Origin: Candidatus Neoflavobacterium equi
GTDB lineage: Bacteria; Bacteroidota; Bacteroidia; Flavobacteriales; Flavobacteriaceae
Direction: 5' to 3'
DNA length: 16,163 bases
Assembly: GCA_018065745.1 (NCBI GenBank)
Contig: JAGHSS010000017.1
Span: 1-16,163 of the forward strand
Position 1 is the stretch's first letter; the number at the start of each line of letters is the position of its first letter. The notes under the pieces were generated by a model, which searched no databases, was not told the origin of the DNA, and was given only the letters and a program-made list of their open reading frames with translations. Shown here piece after piece: positions 7,860-14,981 of this stretch. The position numbers were made by a program, and so were the translations under genes.

Positions 7860-9166
7860 TCTAAAACTTGTAATTTAATTGTATTAATGGTTGTATCGTT
7901 TGCTGAGAAACGAGCATCTTGCCTGTGCCCGATAACCCATATAATCTCATTATTTTGGCTTAATATCCAACAATCATCTTTCTCAAATTGTGAAAACTTT
8001 TCATCTTTGAAGTATTTTGATAATTTCTTTTTGCCGTTAAGACCTAGTGGATAAAAATAGTCAGCCGTTTGCCATTTTCTTATACACAAAGGAAACTTTA
8101 ACTTATTTTTATCAAATAAAGCAGTTTTTTTAGAAACTTGCGTGTTTTCTTCTAACACATTCGCTTTAACAGCTATAAATGGTACCCTTTCAAAATCTTC
8201 CCAACTTTCAATGACATAGGAAATCTCTGGATTTTCATCTTTTGGTCTTAAAACCAGATAATCTCTATCTTTTAATAAAATATGGGTTGGACTGCTTACC
8301 ATCTTACCGGATTGCTTGTCTTTTAATGTATAAATATCATTCCAAGCAGTAAATCCATAAGGTTTTAAAAAGGCATATAAAAAGGCTTCAGAAGCCTTAT
8401 GCTCATTTAAGGCAACAATGTGTAACTTGGTCAATTCCCTTTCTTTTGAAACTACCGTTTTTTCAATTTGTGAAATGGCGGTGTTGACCAAATCCTGAGA
8501 TTGCTTTAAATGTTGCAGTGTATCTTGAAAGACACTCAAAAATTGAGGGTTCAAATCTTTTAAAATAGGAACCACTTGATGTCTCAATTTATTTCTAAAA
8601 TATTTTGTTGAAGCATTGCTGCTGTCCTCCTTCCAAGAAATATTGTGCTGTGTAGCAAATGTCGCTATATCCTCCCTTGAAAAAGGCAATAATGGTCTGA
8701 CAATAAAACCATTTTGAACAGGGATCCCCTGCAAACCTTCCAAACCTGTCCCGCGAGTCAGGTTGATCAAAAAGGTCTCAACGACGTCATCTGCGTGATG
8801 AGCTGTCAAAACAAAATCACAATTTTGAGCCAAGCGGACTTTTTCAAACCATTCATATCTCAGTTTTCTGGCTGCAATTTGTATGGATAATTGATGGTCT
8901 GCCGCATAGGTATTGGTGTCAAAAAATATACTTTCAAAAGGAATATTTCTAGATTTTACATAATCCGATAAAAATGCTGTTTCTAGATCTGACTCTGCTC
9001 CTCTCAATTGAAAATTACAATGAGCAACGACAATGTCCAGATTCAATTCTTGAAAGAGATGCAACAAAACCATGCTGTCAACGCCTCCTGAAACCGCTAG
9101 AAGCAATTTTTTATTTAAAAGAAAAGGCAGGCTTTCTTGTATGTGATTTTTAAATGCAGTCCACAT
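7856..9166 (-). CDS. tilS: tRNA(Ile)-lysidine synthetase TilS
   Basis: TilS attaches lysine to C34 of tRNA-Ile with anticodon CAU, using ATP, so that it reads AUA and is charged with isoleucine. The 436-residue protein has the N-type ATP pyrophosphatase P-loop SGGVDS at residues 26-31 and the downstream motif VVAHCNFQLRG. LTAHHADDVVETFLINL is the conserved tRNA-modification signature, and FRNKLRHQVVPIL is also typical. The C-terminal TilS_C domain is present (about 365-436; PLGLNGKKKLSKYF, WVIGHRQDARF), so it is the long form. The stop codon overlaps the dsbD ATG as ATGA, and pabB ends 37 bases upstream. In most bacteria this gene is essential. Confidence 0.96.
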   Translation of the reverse strand: MWTAFKNHIQESLPFLLNKKLLLAVSGGVDSMVLLHLFQELNLDIVVAHCNFQLRGAESDLETAFLSDYVKSRNIPFESIFFDTNTYAADHQLSIQIAARKLRYEWFEKVRLAQNCDFVLTAHHADDVVETFLINLTRGTGLEGLQGIPVQNGFIVRPLLPFSREDIATFATQHNISWKEDSSNASTKYFRNKLRHQVVPILKDLNPQFLSVFQDTLQHLKQSQDLVNTAISQIEKTVVSKERELTKLHIVALNEHKASEAFLYAFLKPYGFTAWNDIYTLKDKQSGKMVSSPTHILLKDRDYLVLRPKDENPEISYVIESWEDFERVPFIAVKANVLEENTQVSKKTALFDKNKLKFPLCIRKWQTADYFYPLGLNGKKKLSKYFKDEKFSQFEKDDCWILSQNNEIIWVIGHRQDARFSANDTTINTIKLQVLE

Positions 9167-9203
9167 GATTAATGAGAATAAATGATAACAAATTTACTAC
9201 TTT

Positions 9204-10496
9204 CTATTGGGTTGAAAGCACATTTATCATGGCTTTAGCTTTTAATAGGCATTCTTCATATTCTGCTTCAGCAGCCGCCTCACTTGTAATGGCACTGCCA
9301 ACACTAAAGGAAACATATTTTTTTTGGGCGTTATAATAAATTGATCTGATGACCACATTAAAATCAAAATCTCCATCTGGAGTAAAATACCCCAAGGCAC
9401 CACTGTAAAGGCCTCTCTTGGACTCTTCTAATTCTTCAATGATTTTCATTGCTTCAATTTTTGGAGCTCCGGTCATACTTCCCATTGGGAAGGTGGTTTC
9501 TAAAACGTGCACAGCACTGTATGCACTATCTAGTGTAGAGGTGATGGTTGAAATCATCTGATGTACTTGTTCAAAGGTGTAAATTTTACATAATTCTTTG
9601 ACTTCTACACTTCCTTTGGTTGCCGTTTTTGACAGGTCATTGCGGACCAAATCAACGATCATGACATTTTCTGAACGTTCTTTTGGATTGTTTTCCAATT
9701 GAGACACAAGCCATTCATCTTCTTCTATTGACTGCCCCCTTTTGGCAGTACCTTTTATGGGTTGTGAAACTAATTGACTCCCTTTTTTTTGCAAATAGCG
9801 CTCTGGAGATGCACAACATGTATAATTTTTCTCCTGTCTAAAGAATGCTGCAAATGGAGGATGAGATAAAGTATTTAACTGATTGTAAACTTGCAAAGGA
9901 TTTATGTCTGCATGCTCAGAAAAAAACTCCATACAAAAATTAGCCTCATAAACATCCCCTTTTTGGATGTAGTCTTTTAATCGATTGACGCGATTGACAT
10001 ATTCCGCTTTATTGAGTTTAGCTGAAATTGAAAGATTTGGTTTTGACAGGAAATCAACCAAAAACGTTTGATTAATATCAGACAAATCATATTCAATCTC
10101 ATCTGCTACAAAATTTAAATAGTGAATTACAACAGCATCTTTTTCAAAGAAAAAAAGGCGTTTTGGCTGAAAGAAAAATAAATCAGGAAATTCCAAACCA
10201 TCGTGATTTGACGAATGTAAATTTTCCAATCCATTTTTTAAATCGTATCCCAAATATCCAAACAACCAATCTTTGGCATTTTTAAAATATCCTTCCAACT
10301 CCAAAAATCCATTAGTAGCGTCTGTCTTCAAACTTGTGAAAGCGTCAACAGCCAATACAGATTCAAATTGACTGTAAGCATCTGGATACATATTAGAATC
10401 ATAATATGCGATTTCTGTAAATTGTTGTGCCCACTGAAGTGCTTTTTTCTTGAATAAAGAAACATCCTGTAATGGTAGTGTAATTGTTGTTCTCAA
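9204..10496 (-). CDS. pabB: Aminodeoxychorismate synthase component I (chorismate-binding)
   Basis: PabB converts chorismate and ammonia into 4-amino-4-deoxychorismate, the precursor of p-aminobenzoate and folate. The 430-residue protein has a weakly conserved N-terminal region and the chorismate-binding domain (about 160-428). Landmarks are GDVYEANFC, PIKGT (246-250), ENVMIVDLVRNDL, FPMGSMTGAPKIEAM and RGLYSGALGY. PIKGT carries the lysine (Lys248) that acts as nucleophile in aminodeoxychorismate synthase; anthranilate synthase TrpE has Ala here. That separates the two related enzymes and supports PabB. The amidotransferase partner (PabA/TrpG) and the lyase PabC are not adjacent, so they must be elsewhere. 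It is the second gene of the minus-strand operon, 30 bases after the HAD gene and 37 before tilS. Confidence 0.93.
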   Translation of the reverse strand: MRTTITLPLQDVSLFKKKALQWAQQFTEIAYYDSNMYPDAYSQFESVLAVDAFTSLKTDATNGFLELEGYFKNAKDWLFGYLGYDLKNGLENLHSSNHDGLEFPDLFFFQPKRLFFFEKDAVVIHYLNFVADEIEYDLSDINQTFLVDFLSKPNLSISAKLNKAEYVNRVNRLKDYIQKGDVYEANFCMEFFSEHADINPLQVYNQLNTLSHPPFAAFFRQEKNYTCCASPERYLQKKGSQLVSQPIKGTAKRGQSIEEDEWLVSQLENNPKERSENVMIVDLVRNDLSKTATKGSVEVKELCKIYTFEQVHQMISTITSTLDSAYSAVHVLETTFPMGSMTGAPKIEAMKIIEELEESKRGLYSGALGYFTPDGDFDFNVVIRSIYYNAQKKYVSFSVGSAITSEAAAEAEYEECLLKAKAMINVLSTQ

Positions 10497-10526
10497 CAGA
10501 TTTTGTAGGTATAAATAAAAGGTGAC

Positions 10527-11183
10527 TTATTGTAATTTTTTTATGTATTCAGGAGTAATGACATTAAAGTCATCAATAATAACAGATGCTAAAGACAAAT
10601 CTTGTTTTTTTGTATTTGCACTAATGTATCCAACGCAGAATATACCAGCATCAAAAGCCGCTTTAATCCCATTAGTTGAATCCTCAATGACAATGCAAGC
10701 TGATTTTGGATGCATGGAAAGCGAAGCAGCATGCAAGAAAATGGCAGGGTCTGGTTTGGATTTTACAAAATCTTCCCCGCTAACCTTATGTAAAAAATAA
10801 CGATCTAAATTAAACCGCTTAAACACCCTATCAATCGTAGTTTTTGCAGCAGAGGATGCTAAAATTAAATCAAAACCTGCATCATATAACGATTTGATTA
10901 ACTGTTCTACTCCATCAATCAGATACAAGTCTTCTTTAAGATCAAAAGCCTCATAAAAAAGAGAACGCTTGCGCAAAACCATCTCCTGAACTTCAAAATC
11001 AAGCTGAAAAAGATCTTTTATTTTCTGATATACATTTTTTGTAGAGTTTCCAGTAAATGTGGAAAACAATTCTTCAGAAACAGAAATCCCCATTTCTTCA
11101 AAATGTTTGTAGTAAGCAAATTTGTGAACCGGTTCAGAATCAATGATGACGCCATCCATGTCAAATATTACAGTTTGTATCAT
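10527..11183 (-). CDS. HAD-superfamily phosphatase/phosphomutase (beta-phosphoglucomutase-like subfamily)
   Basis: This 218-residue cytoplasmic hydrolase has all four HAD motifs. Motif I is FDMDGVIIDSEP, with nucleophile Asp8 and acid/base Asp10. Motif II is the Ser in ILASSAAKT (about 110-111), motif III is Lys143 in KSKPDPAIF, and motif IV is Glu167-Asp168 in IVIEDSTNGIKAA. A helical C1-type cap sits between motifs I and II (about 16-85). Similar proteins include beta-phosphoglucomutase and sugar-phosphate or phosphoglycolate phosphatases, and the sequence does not settle the substrate. It leads the five-gene minus-strand operon, with a -7 box 24 bases upstream of its ATG. Because pabB follows, a role in removing a phosphate in folate synthesis is conceivable, but that is speculation. 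Confidence 0.9.
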   Translation of the reverse strand: MIQTVIFDMDGVIIDSEPVHKFAYYKHFEEMGISVSEELFSTFTGNSTKNVYQKIKDLFQLDFEVQEMVLRKRSLFYEAFDLKEDLYLIDGVEQLIKSLYDAGFDLILASSAAKTTIDRVFKRFNLDRYFLHKVSGEDFVKSKPDPAIFLHAASLSMHPKSACIVIEDSTNGIKAAFDAGIFCVGYISANTKKQDLSLASVIIDDFNVITPEYIKKLQ

Positions 11184-11206
11184 TATAGTTATTGTGTTGT
11201 TTGGAA

Positions 11207-11214
11207 CAAATTTA
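11207..11214 (-). promoter_or_regulatory. Putative promoter -7 box (TAAATTTG) for the HAD-pabB-tilS-dsbD-dinB operon
   Basis: The minus strand reads TAAATTTG, an exact TAnnTTTG match. Its last base is 23 bases upstream of the HAD-gene ATG, giving a leader of about 18-20 bases. It faces away from the sigma-operon promoter in the same 120-base divergent gap. No clear TTG -33 element was found. Confidence 0.6.
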
Positions 11215-11298
11215 ATAATTAAATGAGGAATATACCGACGAGTTGGTTTAAAATTAAATATTGAACAAGGAGTTACTTTATAAACCTTAAAAAAAAGC

Positions 11299-11306
11299 TA
11301 CATTTG
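11299..11306 (+). promoter_or_regulatory. Putative promoter -7 box (TACATTTG) for the ECF sigma operon
   Basis: TACATTTG matches TAnnTTTG exactly. Transcription should begin about 5 bases later, near 11311. That excludes the in-frame TTG at 11304, which lies inside the box, and supports the TTG at 11334 as the sigma-gene start. Confidence 0.6.
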
Positions 11307-11333
11307 CTTCTTAATAGTGCATCTTTATCAAGA

Positions 11334-11879
11334 TTGGAAGAAGAAGAAAAAAAATTCATACAACGTTTAAAAAATTCTAAAACGCAAAACCAAGCGTTTG
11401 AAGAACTTGTATCTTCTTACCAAAAAAAATTATATGACCACATCAGACAAATCGTATTGGGACATGAGGACACCCATGATGTGCTACAGAATACATTCAT
11501 AAAAATCTTTAATCACATAGAACACTTTCAAGAAGACAGCAGATTATTTACTTGGATGTACAGAATAGCTACGAATGAATCTTTAAATTTCCTGAAAAGC
11601 AAGGCGACAAAGTTTGGATTGACTACTGAAGCGCTACAAGAACATATGGTTGCTGATCTAGTTACTGATGATTTATATAGTGGGGATGAAATTGCACATA
11701 AATTACAAATGGCGATTGCCAAGCTACCAGAAAAGCAACAATTGGTATTTAAAATGAAGTATTTTGAAGAATTAAAGTATGAAGAAATATCCCAAATTCT
11801 GGAAACTTCTGTTGGCGCTTTGAAAGCCTCTTACCACCATGCGGTCAAAAAAATTGAACTTTTATTAGAAGACCATTAA
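11334..11879 (+). CDS. ECF-type RNA polymerase sigma factor (sigma-70 family)
   Basis: This sigma factor of about 181 residues would direct RNA polymerase to a dedicated promoter set. Sigma region 2 spans about 24-90 (LYDHIRQIVLGHEDTHDVLQ, FTWMYRIATNESLNFL). Region 4 spans about 124-178 (KLPEKQQLVFKMKYFEELKY, then the helix-turn-helix ISQILETSVGALKASYHHAV). There is no region 1.1 or 3, as expected for an ECF factor. No ATG lies in frame before WMYR, which is inside region 2, so the start must be non-ATG. TTG 11334 lines up with the usual family N-terminus (FIQRLKNSKTQNQAFEEL follows a few residues later), while TTG 11304 sits inside the likely -7 box. It is followed after 30 bases by a probable anti-sigma gene and then an exported helical protein, forming one operon. 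It is probably held inactive by the membrane protein until a periplasmic signal arrives. Confidence 0.9.
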   Translation: MEEEEKKFIQRLKNSKTQNQAFEELVSSYQKKLYDHIRQIVLGHEDTHDVLQNTFIKIFNHIEHFQEDSRLFTWMYRIATNESLNFLKSKATKFGLTTEALQEHMVADLVTDDLYSGDEIAHKLQMAIAKLPEKQQLVFKMKYFEELKYEEISQILETSVGALKASYHHAVKKIELLLEDH

Positions 11880-11909
11880 ACCATTCTACTTTTAAATTGT
11901 CTAAGAATT

Positions 11910-12299
11910 ATGAAACCTTTTGATTTGCATACACATAATAAAATTAATTCTGGATTTAAAACTCCAGAAGGATACCATGCGCAATTGACACAACAAATTG
12001 TTGCGAACTGCATCAAAGATTCAAAAAAGAAATCCTTTGTATTTACATTACCTAAATTGGGTTGGGCGGCAGCTGCATCACTTTTAATTGCTGGATTTAT
12101 AACGTACCAAATGATGGAGCGTCAAAACGAGGCTAAACTGTCGTCAGCAGATTTGGAATATTACTTAATATCCAACACTTCTGAAGAGGACTTAAGCAAG
12201 TTGTTAAATCAAGAGGATATCAATCAACTGGAAAATGCGATTACTTTAAACAAAGAGGAAGTATCTCATTATATAGAAAATTATAGTGAACATTATTAA
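11910..12299 (+). CDS. Single-pass membrane protein, probable anti-sigma factor for the adjacent ECF sigma
   Basis: This 129-residue protein has no signal peptide. Its N-terminal segment of about 45 residues contains FKTPEGYHAQLTQQI, resembling the FKxPEGYF-like segment common in flavobacterial proteins encoded just after ECF sigma genes. One hydrophobic helix follows at about 49-68 (LGWAAAASLLIAGFITYQMM). Lysines precede the helix (KDSKKK), which suggests a cytoplasmic N-terminus able to hold the sigma factor. The roughly 60-residue C-terminal part would face the periplasm; it is acidic and helical (SEEDLSKLLNQEDINQLENA). No zinc-binding HxxxCxxC anti-sigma motif is present. The assignment as anti-sigma is inferred from gene order, size and topology, not from a recognised domain. 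It lies 30 bases after the sigma stop and 12 before the next gene. Confidence 0.72.
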   Translation: MKPFDLHTHNKINSGFKTPEGYHAQLTQQIVANCIKDSKKKSFVFTLPKLGWAAAASLLIAGFITYQMMERQNEAKLSSADLEYYLISNTSEEDLSKLLNQEDINQLENAITLNKEEVSHYIENYSEHY

Positions 12300-12311
12300 A
12301 CTAGAGCGCTT

Positions 12312-12755
12312 ATGAAATTGAAATATGCACTATTATTAATTCCTTTTTTAATAACTCAATTGGGGTTTGCACAGGCATCTGCTGAAAAGCTGCAACAAAT
12401 TAAGCAACTTAAAATTGGTTTTATCACGACTGAAATTGATTTGACAACAAGTGAATCTACCAAATTTTGGCCCGTTTACAATGAGTATCAAGACCGCATT
12501 TTAGATTTGATACAACGAAGAAATTCCACCTATGACAAGAATATAAAGGGTAAAAACGTAGATAAACTCAGTGAAACTGATGCTAAAAAAGTATTGGAAG
12601 AAATGGAGGAATACGAATCCAAAATTTTGGATTACAAACAAAAAATGAACAGTGCTTTGGAACCGATTATCGGGTCTGTAAAAACAATAAAATTGCGCAT
12701 CGCAGAAGAGAATTTCAAACGCAAATTGTTAAATCAATATCGCAAAAATAAATAA
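12312..12755 (+). CDS. Exported helical Spy/CpxP-like protein, putative periplasmic sensor of the ECF sigma module
   Basis: This 147-residue protein starts with a signal peptide (about 1-20, ending LGFAQ). The mature part is almost entirely charged and helical. It contains IGFITTEIDLTTSESTKFWPVYNEY, resembling the degenerate LTxxQ/LTxxE-type repeat of the Spy/CpxP family, and a long probable coiled coil (about 60-125). Flavobacterial relatives in this gene position are commonly annotated as sensors of ECF-type sigma factors. I infer that it senses envelope stress and signals to the membrane protein encoded just upstream. The mature protein contains no His and no Cys, arguing against metal sensing of the CnrX type and closer to a Spy-like chaperone or sensor. 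Its stop codon overlaps the start of the operon terminator. Confidence 0.78.
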   Translation: MKLKYALLLIPFLITQLGFAQASAEKLQQIKQLKIGFITTEIDLTTSESTKFWPVYNEYQDRILDLIQRRNSTYDKNIKGKNVDKLSETDAKKVLEEMEEYESKILDYKQKMNSALEPIIGSVKTIKLRIAEENFKRKLLNQYRKNK

Positions 12756-12776
12756 ACCACGAAAGTGGTTTTTTTT
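12754..12776 (+). terminator. Intrinsic terminator of the ECF sigma operon
   Basis: AAACCAC (12754-12760) pairs with GTGGTTT (12765-12771) around a GAAA tetraloop, which is especially stable when closed by C-G. A run of eight T's (12769-12776) follows. The stem starts inside the TAA of the last gene. Confidence 0.88.
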
Positions 12777-12823
12777 ATGACAAATTCTTAAATTAAGCTG
12801 TTATTTGAATGTAATTTAAAACT

Positions 12824-13699
12824 ATGAAAAACATTAATATACTGGACCTTTCACAATTCAATGAAGCTGATTTTGGTCAAGAGTTTTACATAAATACCAT
12901 TGAAAATCACATAAAACAAACCCACCTCCACATAGATAAACCCCACAAACACAATTTTTATGTAACGGTTTTATTCACTAAAGGTTCCGGAAAACACGAG
13001 ATTGATTTTGTCAATTATGACATTGTTCCAGGTAGTGTGTTCTTTTTAAATCCTGGACAGGTACACCACTGGGAGCTTAGTGCTGATATTTCTGGGTATA
13101 TATTTTTTCACACTCAATCCTTTTTTGAGAAAGATTTCACCCACAACCACATTCACAATTTCCCGTTTTTCTACCATCAACAGAATTATGCTAAAATTGA
13201 TTTAGAAGGTAGAAACACCTTGTACATCACCAGTCTCTTTATTTCAATTTACAACGAGAATAAAATTGACTTATCCTTTAGAGCTGAGAAAATTATAACA
13301 CTGATTCATCTGATCTATATTGAATGCAGCCGTTTGTATTTTGAGAAAAATTTACCAGAACAAATAGTTCAAAATGGGTATGCGAGAAAGTTTAAAAGCT
13401 TTCAGGATTTGGTTGAACAACATTACAAAACAGAAAAGAGTGCATCTCAATATGCATCATGGTTACACATGAGTGCCAAACATCTCAATAGGATCATTCA
13501 AAACATCATTGGAAAAACAACCACTGAATATATTATCGAACGGGTGATGTTAGAGGCAAAAAGAGAGATGATACATCAAAAGAAAAACCTCAATGAAATA
13601 GCACTGGATTTAGGTTATGACGATTATGCCTATTTCAGCAGATTATTTAAAAAACATTTTAACGAAAACCCTTCAGATTTTATTAATCGATATCCATAA
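12824..13699 (+). CDS. AraC-family transcriptional regulator with N-terminal cupin sensing domain
   Basis: This 291-residue cytoplasmic DNA-binding regulator has an N-terminal cupin-like AraC_binding domain (about 20-110). It includes PHKHNFYVTVLFTKGSG, the turn VPGSVFFLNPGQVHHWEL and several His residues that may line a ligand or metal pocket. The C-terminal AraC DNA-binding domain (about 188-291) carries two helix-turn-helix units, near 207-228 (ASQYASWLHMSAKHLNRII) and 256-276 (LNEIALDLGYDDYAYFSRLF), and ends with the family signature FKKHFNENPSDFINRYP. It is a single gene with a terminator just upstream and a separate promoter downstream. No adjacent target operon is obvious and the ligand is unknown. 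I found no exact TAnnTTTG box in the short upstream gap. Confidence 0.93.
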   Translation: MKNINILDLSQFNEADFGQEFYINTIENHIKQTHLHIDKPHKHNFYVTVLFTKGSGKHEIDFVNYDIVPGSVFFLNPGQVHHWELSADISGYIFFHTQSFFEKDFTHNHIHNFPFFYHQQNYAKIDLEGRNTLYITSLFISIYNENKIDLSFRAEKIITLIHLIYIECSRLYFEKNLPEQIVQNGYARKFKSFQDLVEQHYKTEKSASQYASWLHMSAKHLNRIIQNIIGKTTTEYIIERVMLEAKREMIHQKKNLNEIALDLGYDDYAYFSRLFKKHFNENPSDFINRYP

Positions 13700-13719
13700 A
13701 AATATACGATATAATTTAT

Positions 13720-13727
13720 TATCTTTG
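13720..13727 (+). promoter_or_regulatory. Putative promoter -7 box (TATCTTTG) for the RNA methyltransferase gene
   Basis: TATCTTTG is an exact TAnnTTTG match lying 18 bases before the ATG at 13746. The implied leader is only about 14 bases. It shows the gene starts after the araC-like gene rather than inside it. No clear -33 TTG is visible. Confidence 0.58.
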
Positions 13728-13745
13728 AAGACTGAAATAAAAACA

Positions 13746-14957
13746 ATGAGATTACACAGAAACTTAGTATTTACGGTTATTGATTCGTTAATGGCTATTT
13801 TTAACGAAGGACAATATGCTGACAAAGTTGTTGCGATTGCCTTAAAAAAGGATAAAAGATGGGGAAGCAGCGATAGAAAATTTGTTGCGGAAACTATATA
13901 TGAAATGGTACGTTGGAAAAGACTTTACTCAGAAATTGTAGAGATTCGCGAACACTATTCAAGAGACAATGTATGGAAAATGTTTGCTGCATGGGCAACA
14001 TTAAGAGGATATACACTTCCAGACTGGAGGTATTTTGAAAGTACCCCATCAAGAAAAATCAAAGGAAGATTTGATGAGCTTTCTAAAAACAGAGCCATCA
14101 GAGAATCTATTCCTGACTGGATGGATGCTTTAGGAGTTGCAGAATTAGGAGAAGATGTTTGGACAAAAGAGTTAAAAGCTCAAAACCAACAAGCTCGCGT
14201 AATTTTGAGAGTCAACACCTTGAAAACAACAAAAGAAAAATTGCGTTCTATATTAATGGATTTAGACATTGATACTGAATTTGATGAAAATTACCCAAGT
14301 GCTTTAATTCTTAAAGAGCGTGCTAATGTATTCATGACACCTGCATTTAAAGAAGGTTTGTTTGAAGTACAAGACGGTTCTTCTCAGTTAGTTGCTCCAT
14401 TTTTGGATGTACAGCCTGGAATGCGCGTAGTTGATACTTGTGCAGGTGCAGGTGGAAAAACACTACACCTTGCTTCTTTGATGGAAAACAAAGGACAATT
14501 GATTGCAATGGATTTATATGAAAGTAAATTGAATCAATTGAAATTAAGAGCTAGAAGAAATGGTGTGCACAATGTAGAGCCTAGAGTTATTGAAGGTACA
14601 AAAACTATCAAAAAATTATATGAGAAAGCTGATCGTGTTTTGATTGATGCACCATGTAGTGGATTGGGAGTTTTGAAAAGAAATCCAGATAGCAAATGGA
14701 AACTTCAACCGGAGTTCATTGACAACATCAAAAAAACTCAGGCAGAAGTTTTAGAAAACTATGCTAATATTGTAAAACCAGGAGGAAAACTTGTATATGC
14801 TACTTGTTCTATCTTACCTTCTGAGAATCAAGAACAAGTGGAACGTTTCTTACAAACAGAAGTAGGTAAAAACTTTACTTTTGAAAAAGACAAAAAGGTT
14901 CTTGCTTGCGAATCTGGATTTGATGGTTTTTATATGGCTCAGTTTACCAAAAAATAA
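13746..14957 (+). CDS. RsmB/NOP-family SAM-dependent RNA (cytosine-5) methyltransferase
   Basis: This 403-residue enzyme is predicted to methylate C5 of a cytosine in rRNA or tRNA. Its Rossmann-type domain has SAM-binding motif I at 230-237 (DTCAGAGGKT), then the motif around AMDLYES. Motif IV is DAPCSGLG (Cys304) and motif VI is YATCSILPSENQ (Cys354). Both cysteines of the two-Cys mechanism are present: the one in TCS attacks C6 of the base and the one in PCS aids release. The first 130 residues are helical and may be a degenerate NusB-like RNA-binding region as in RsmB, though I cannot confirm that. ATG 13746 was chosen over an upstream in-frame ATG at 13617 because the latter lies within the araC-like gene and a -7 box falls between. 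RsmB, RsmF and YebU-like members are hard to separate by eye, so no symbol is given. Confidence 0.9.
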   Translation: MRLHRNLVFTVIDSLMAIFNEGQYADKVVAIALKKDKRWGSSDRKFVAETIYEMVRWKRLYSEIVEIREHYSRDNVWKMFAAWATLRGYTLPDWRYFESTPSRKIKGRFDELSKNRAIRESIPDWMDALGVAELGEDVWTKELKAQNQQARVILRVNTLKTTKEKLRSILMDLDIDTEFDENYPSALILKERANVFMTPAFKEGLFEVQDGSSQLVAPFLDVQPGMRVVDTCAGAGGKTLHLASLMENKGQLIAMDLYESKLNQLKLRARRNGVHNVEPRVIEGTKTIKKLYEKADRVLIDAPCSGLGVLKRNPDSKWKLQPEFIDNIKKTQAEVLENYANIVKPGGKLVYATCSILPSENQEQVERFLQTEVGKNFTFEKDKKVLACESGFDGFYMAQFTKK

Positions 14958-14981
14958 AAACTACCTAATCACCAAAAAACT

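Noticed and set aside
9204..10496. Anthranilate synthase component I (TrpE)
   Set aside because: The active-site motif is PIKGT with Lys rather than PIAGT with Ala, and no trp genes are nearby.
11267..11275. AAGGAGTT as a ribosome binding site for the sigma gene
   Set aside because: It lies before the likely transcript start and about 30 or more bases from any candidate start codon; Bacteroidota also rarely use such sites for initiation.
12312..12755. Metal-sensing CnrX-like function for the exported helical protein
   Set aside because: The protein has no His or Cys, which CnrX-type metal sites need.
13617..13745. Upstream ATG for the RNA methyltransferase
   Set aside because: The extension lies in the araC-like gene and before a TATCTTTG promoter box; ATG 13746 begins the conserved protein.
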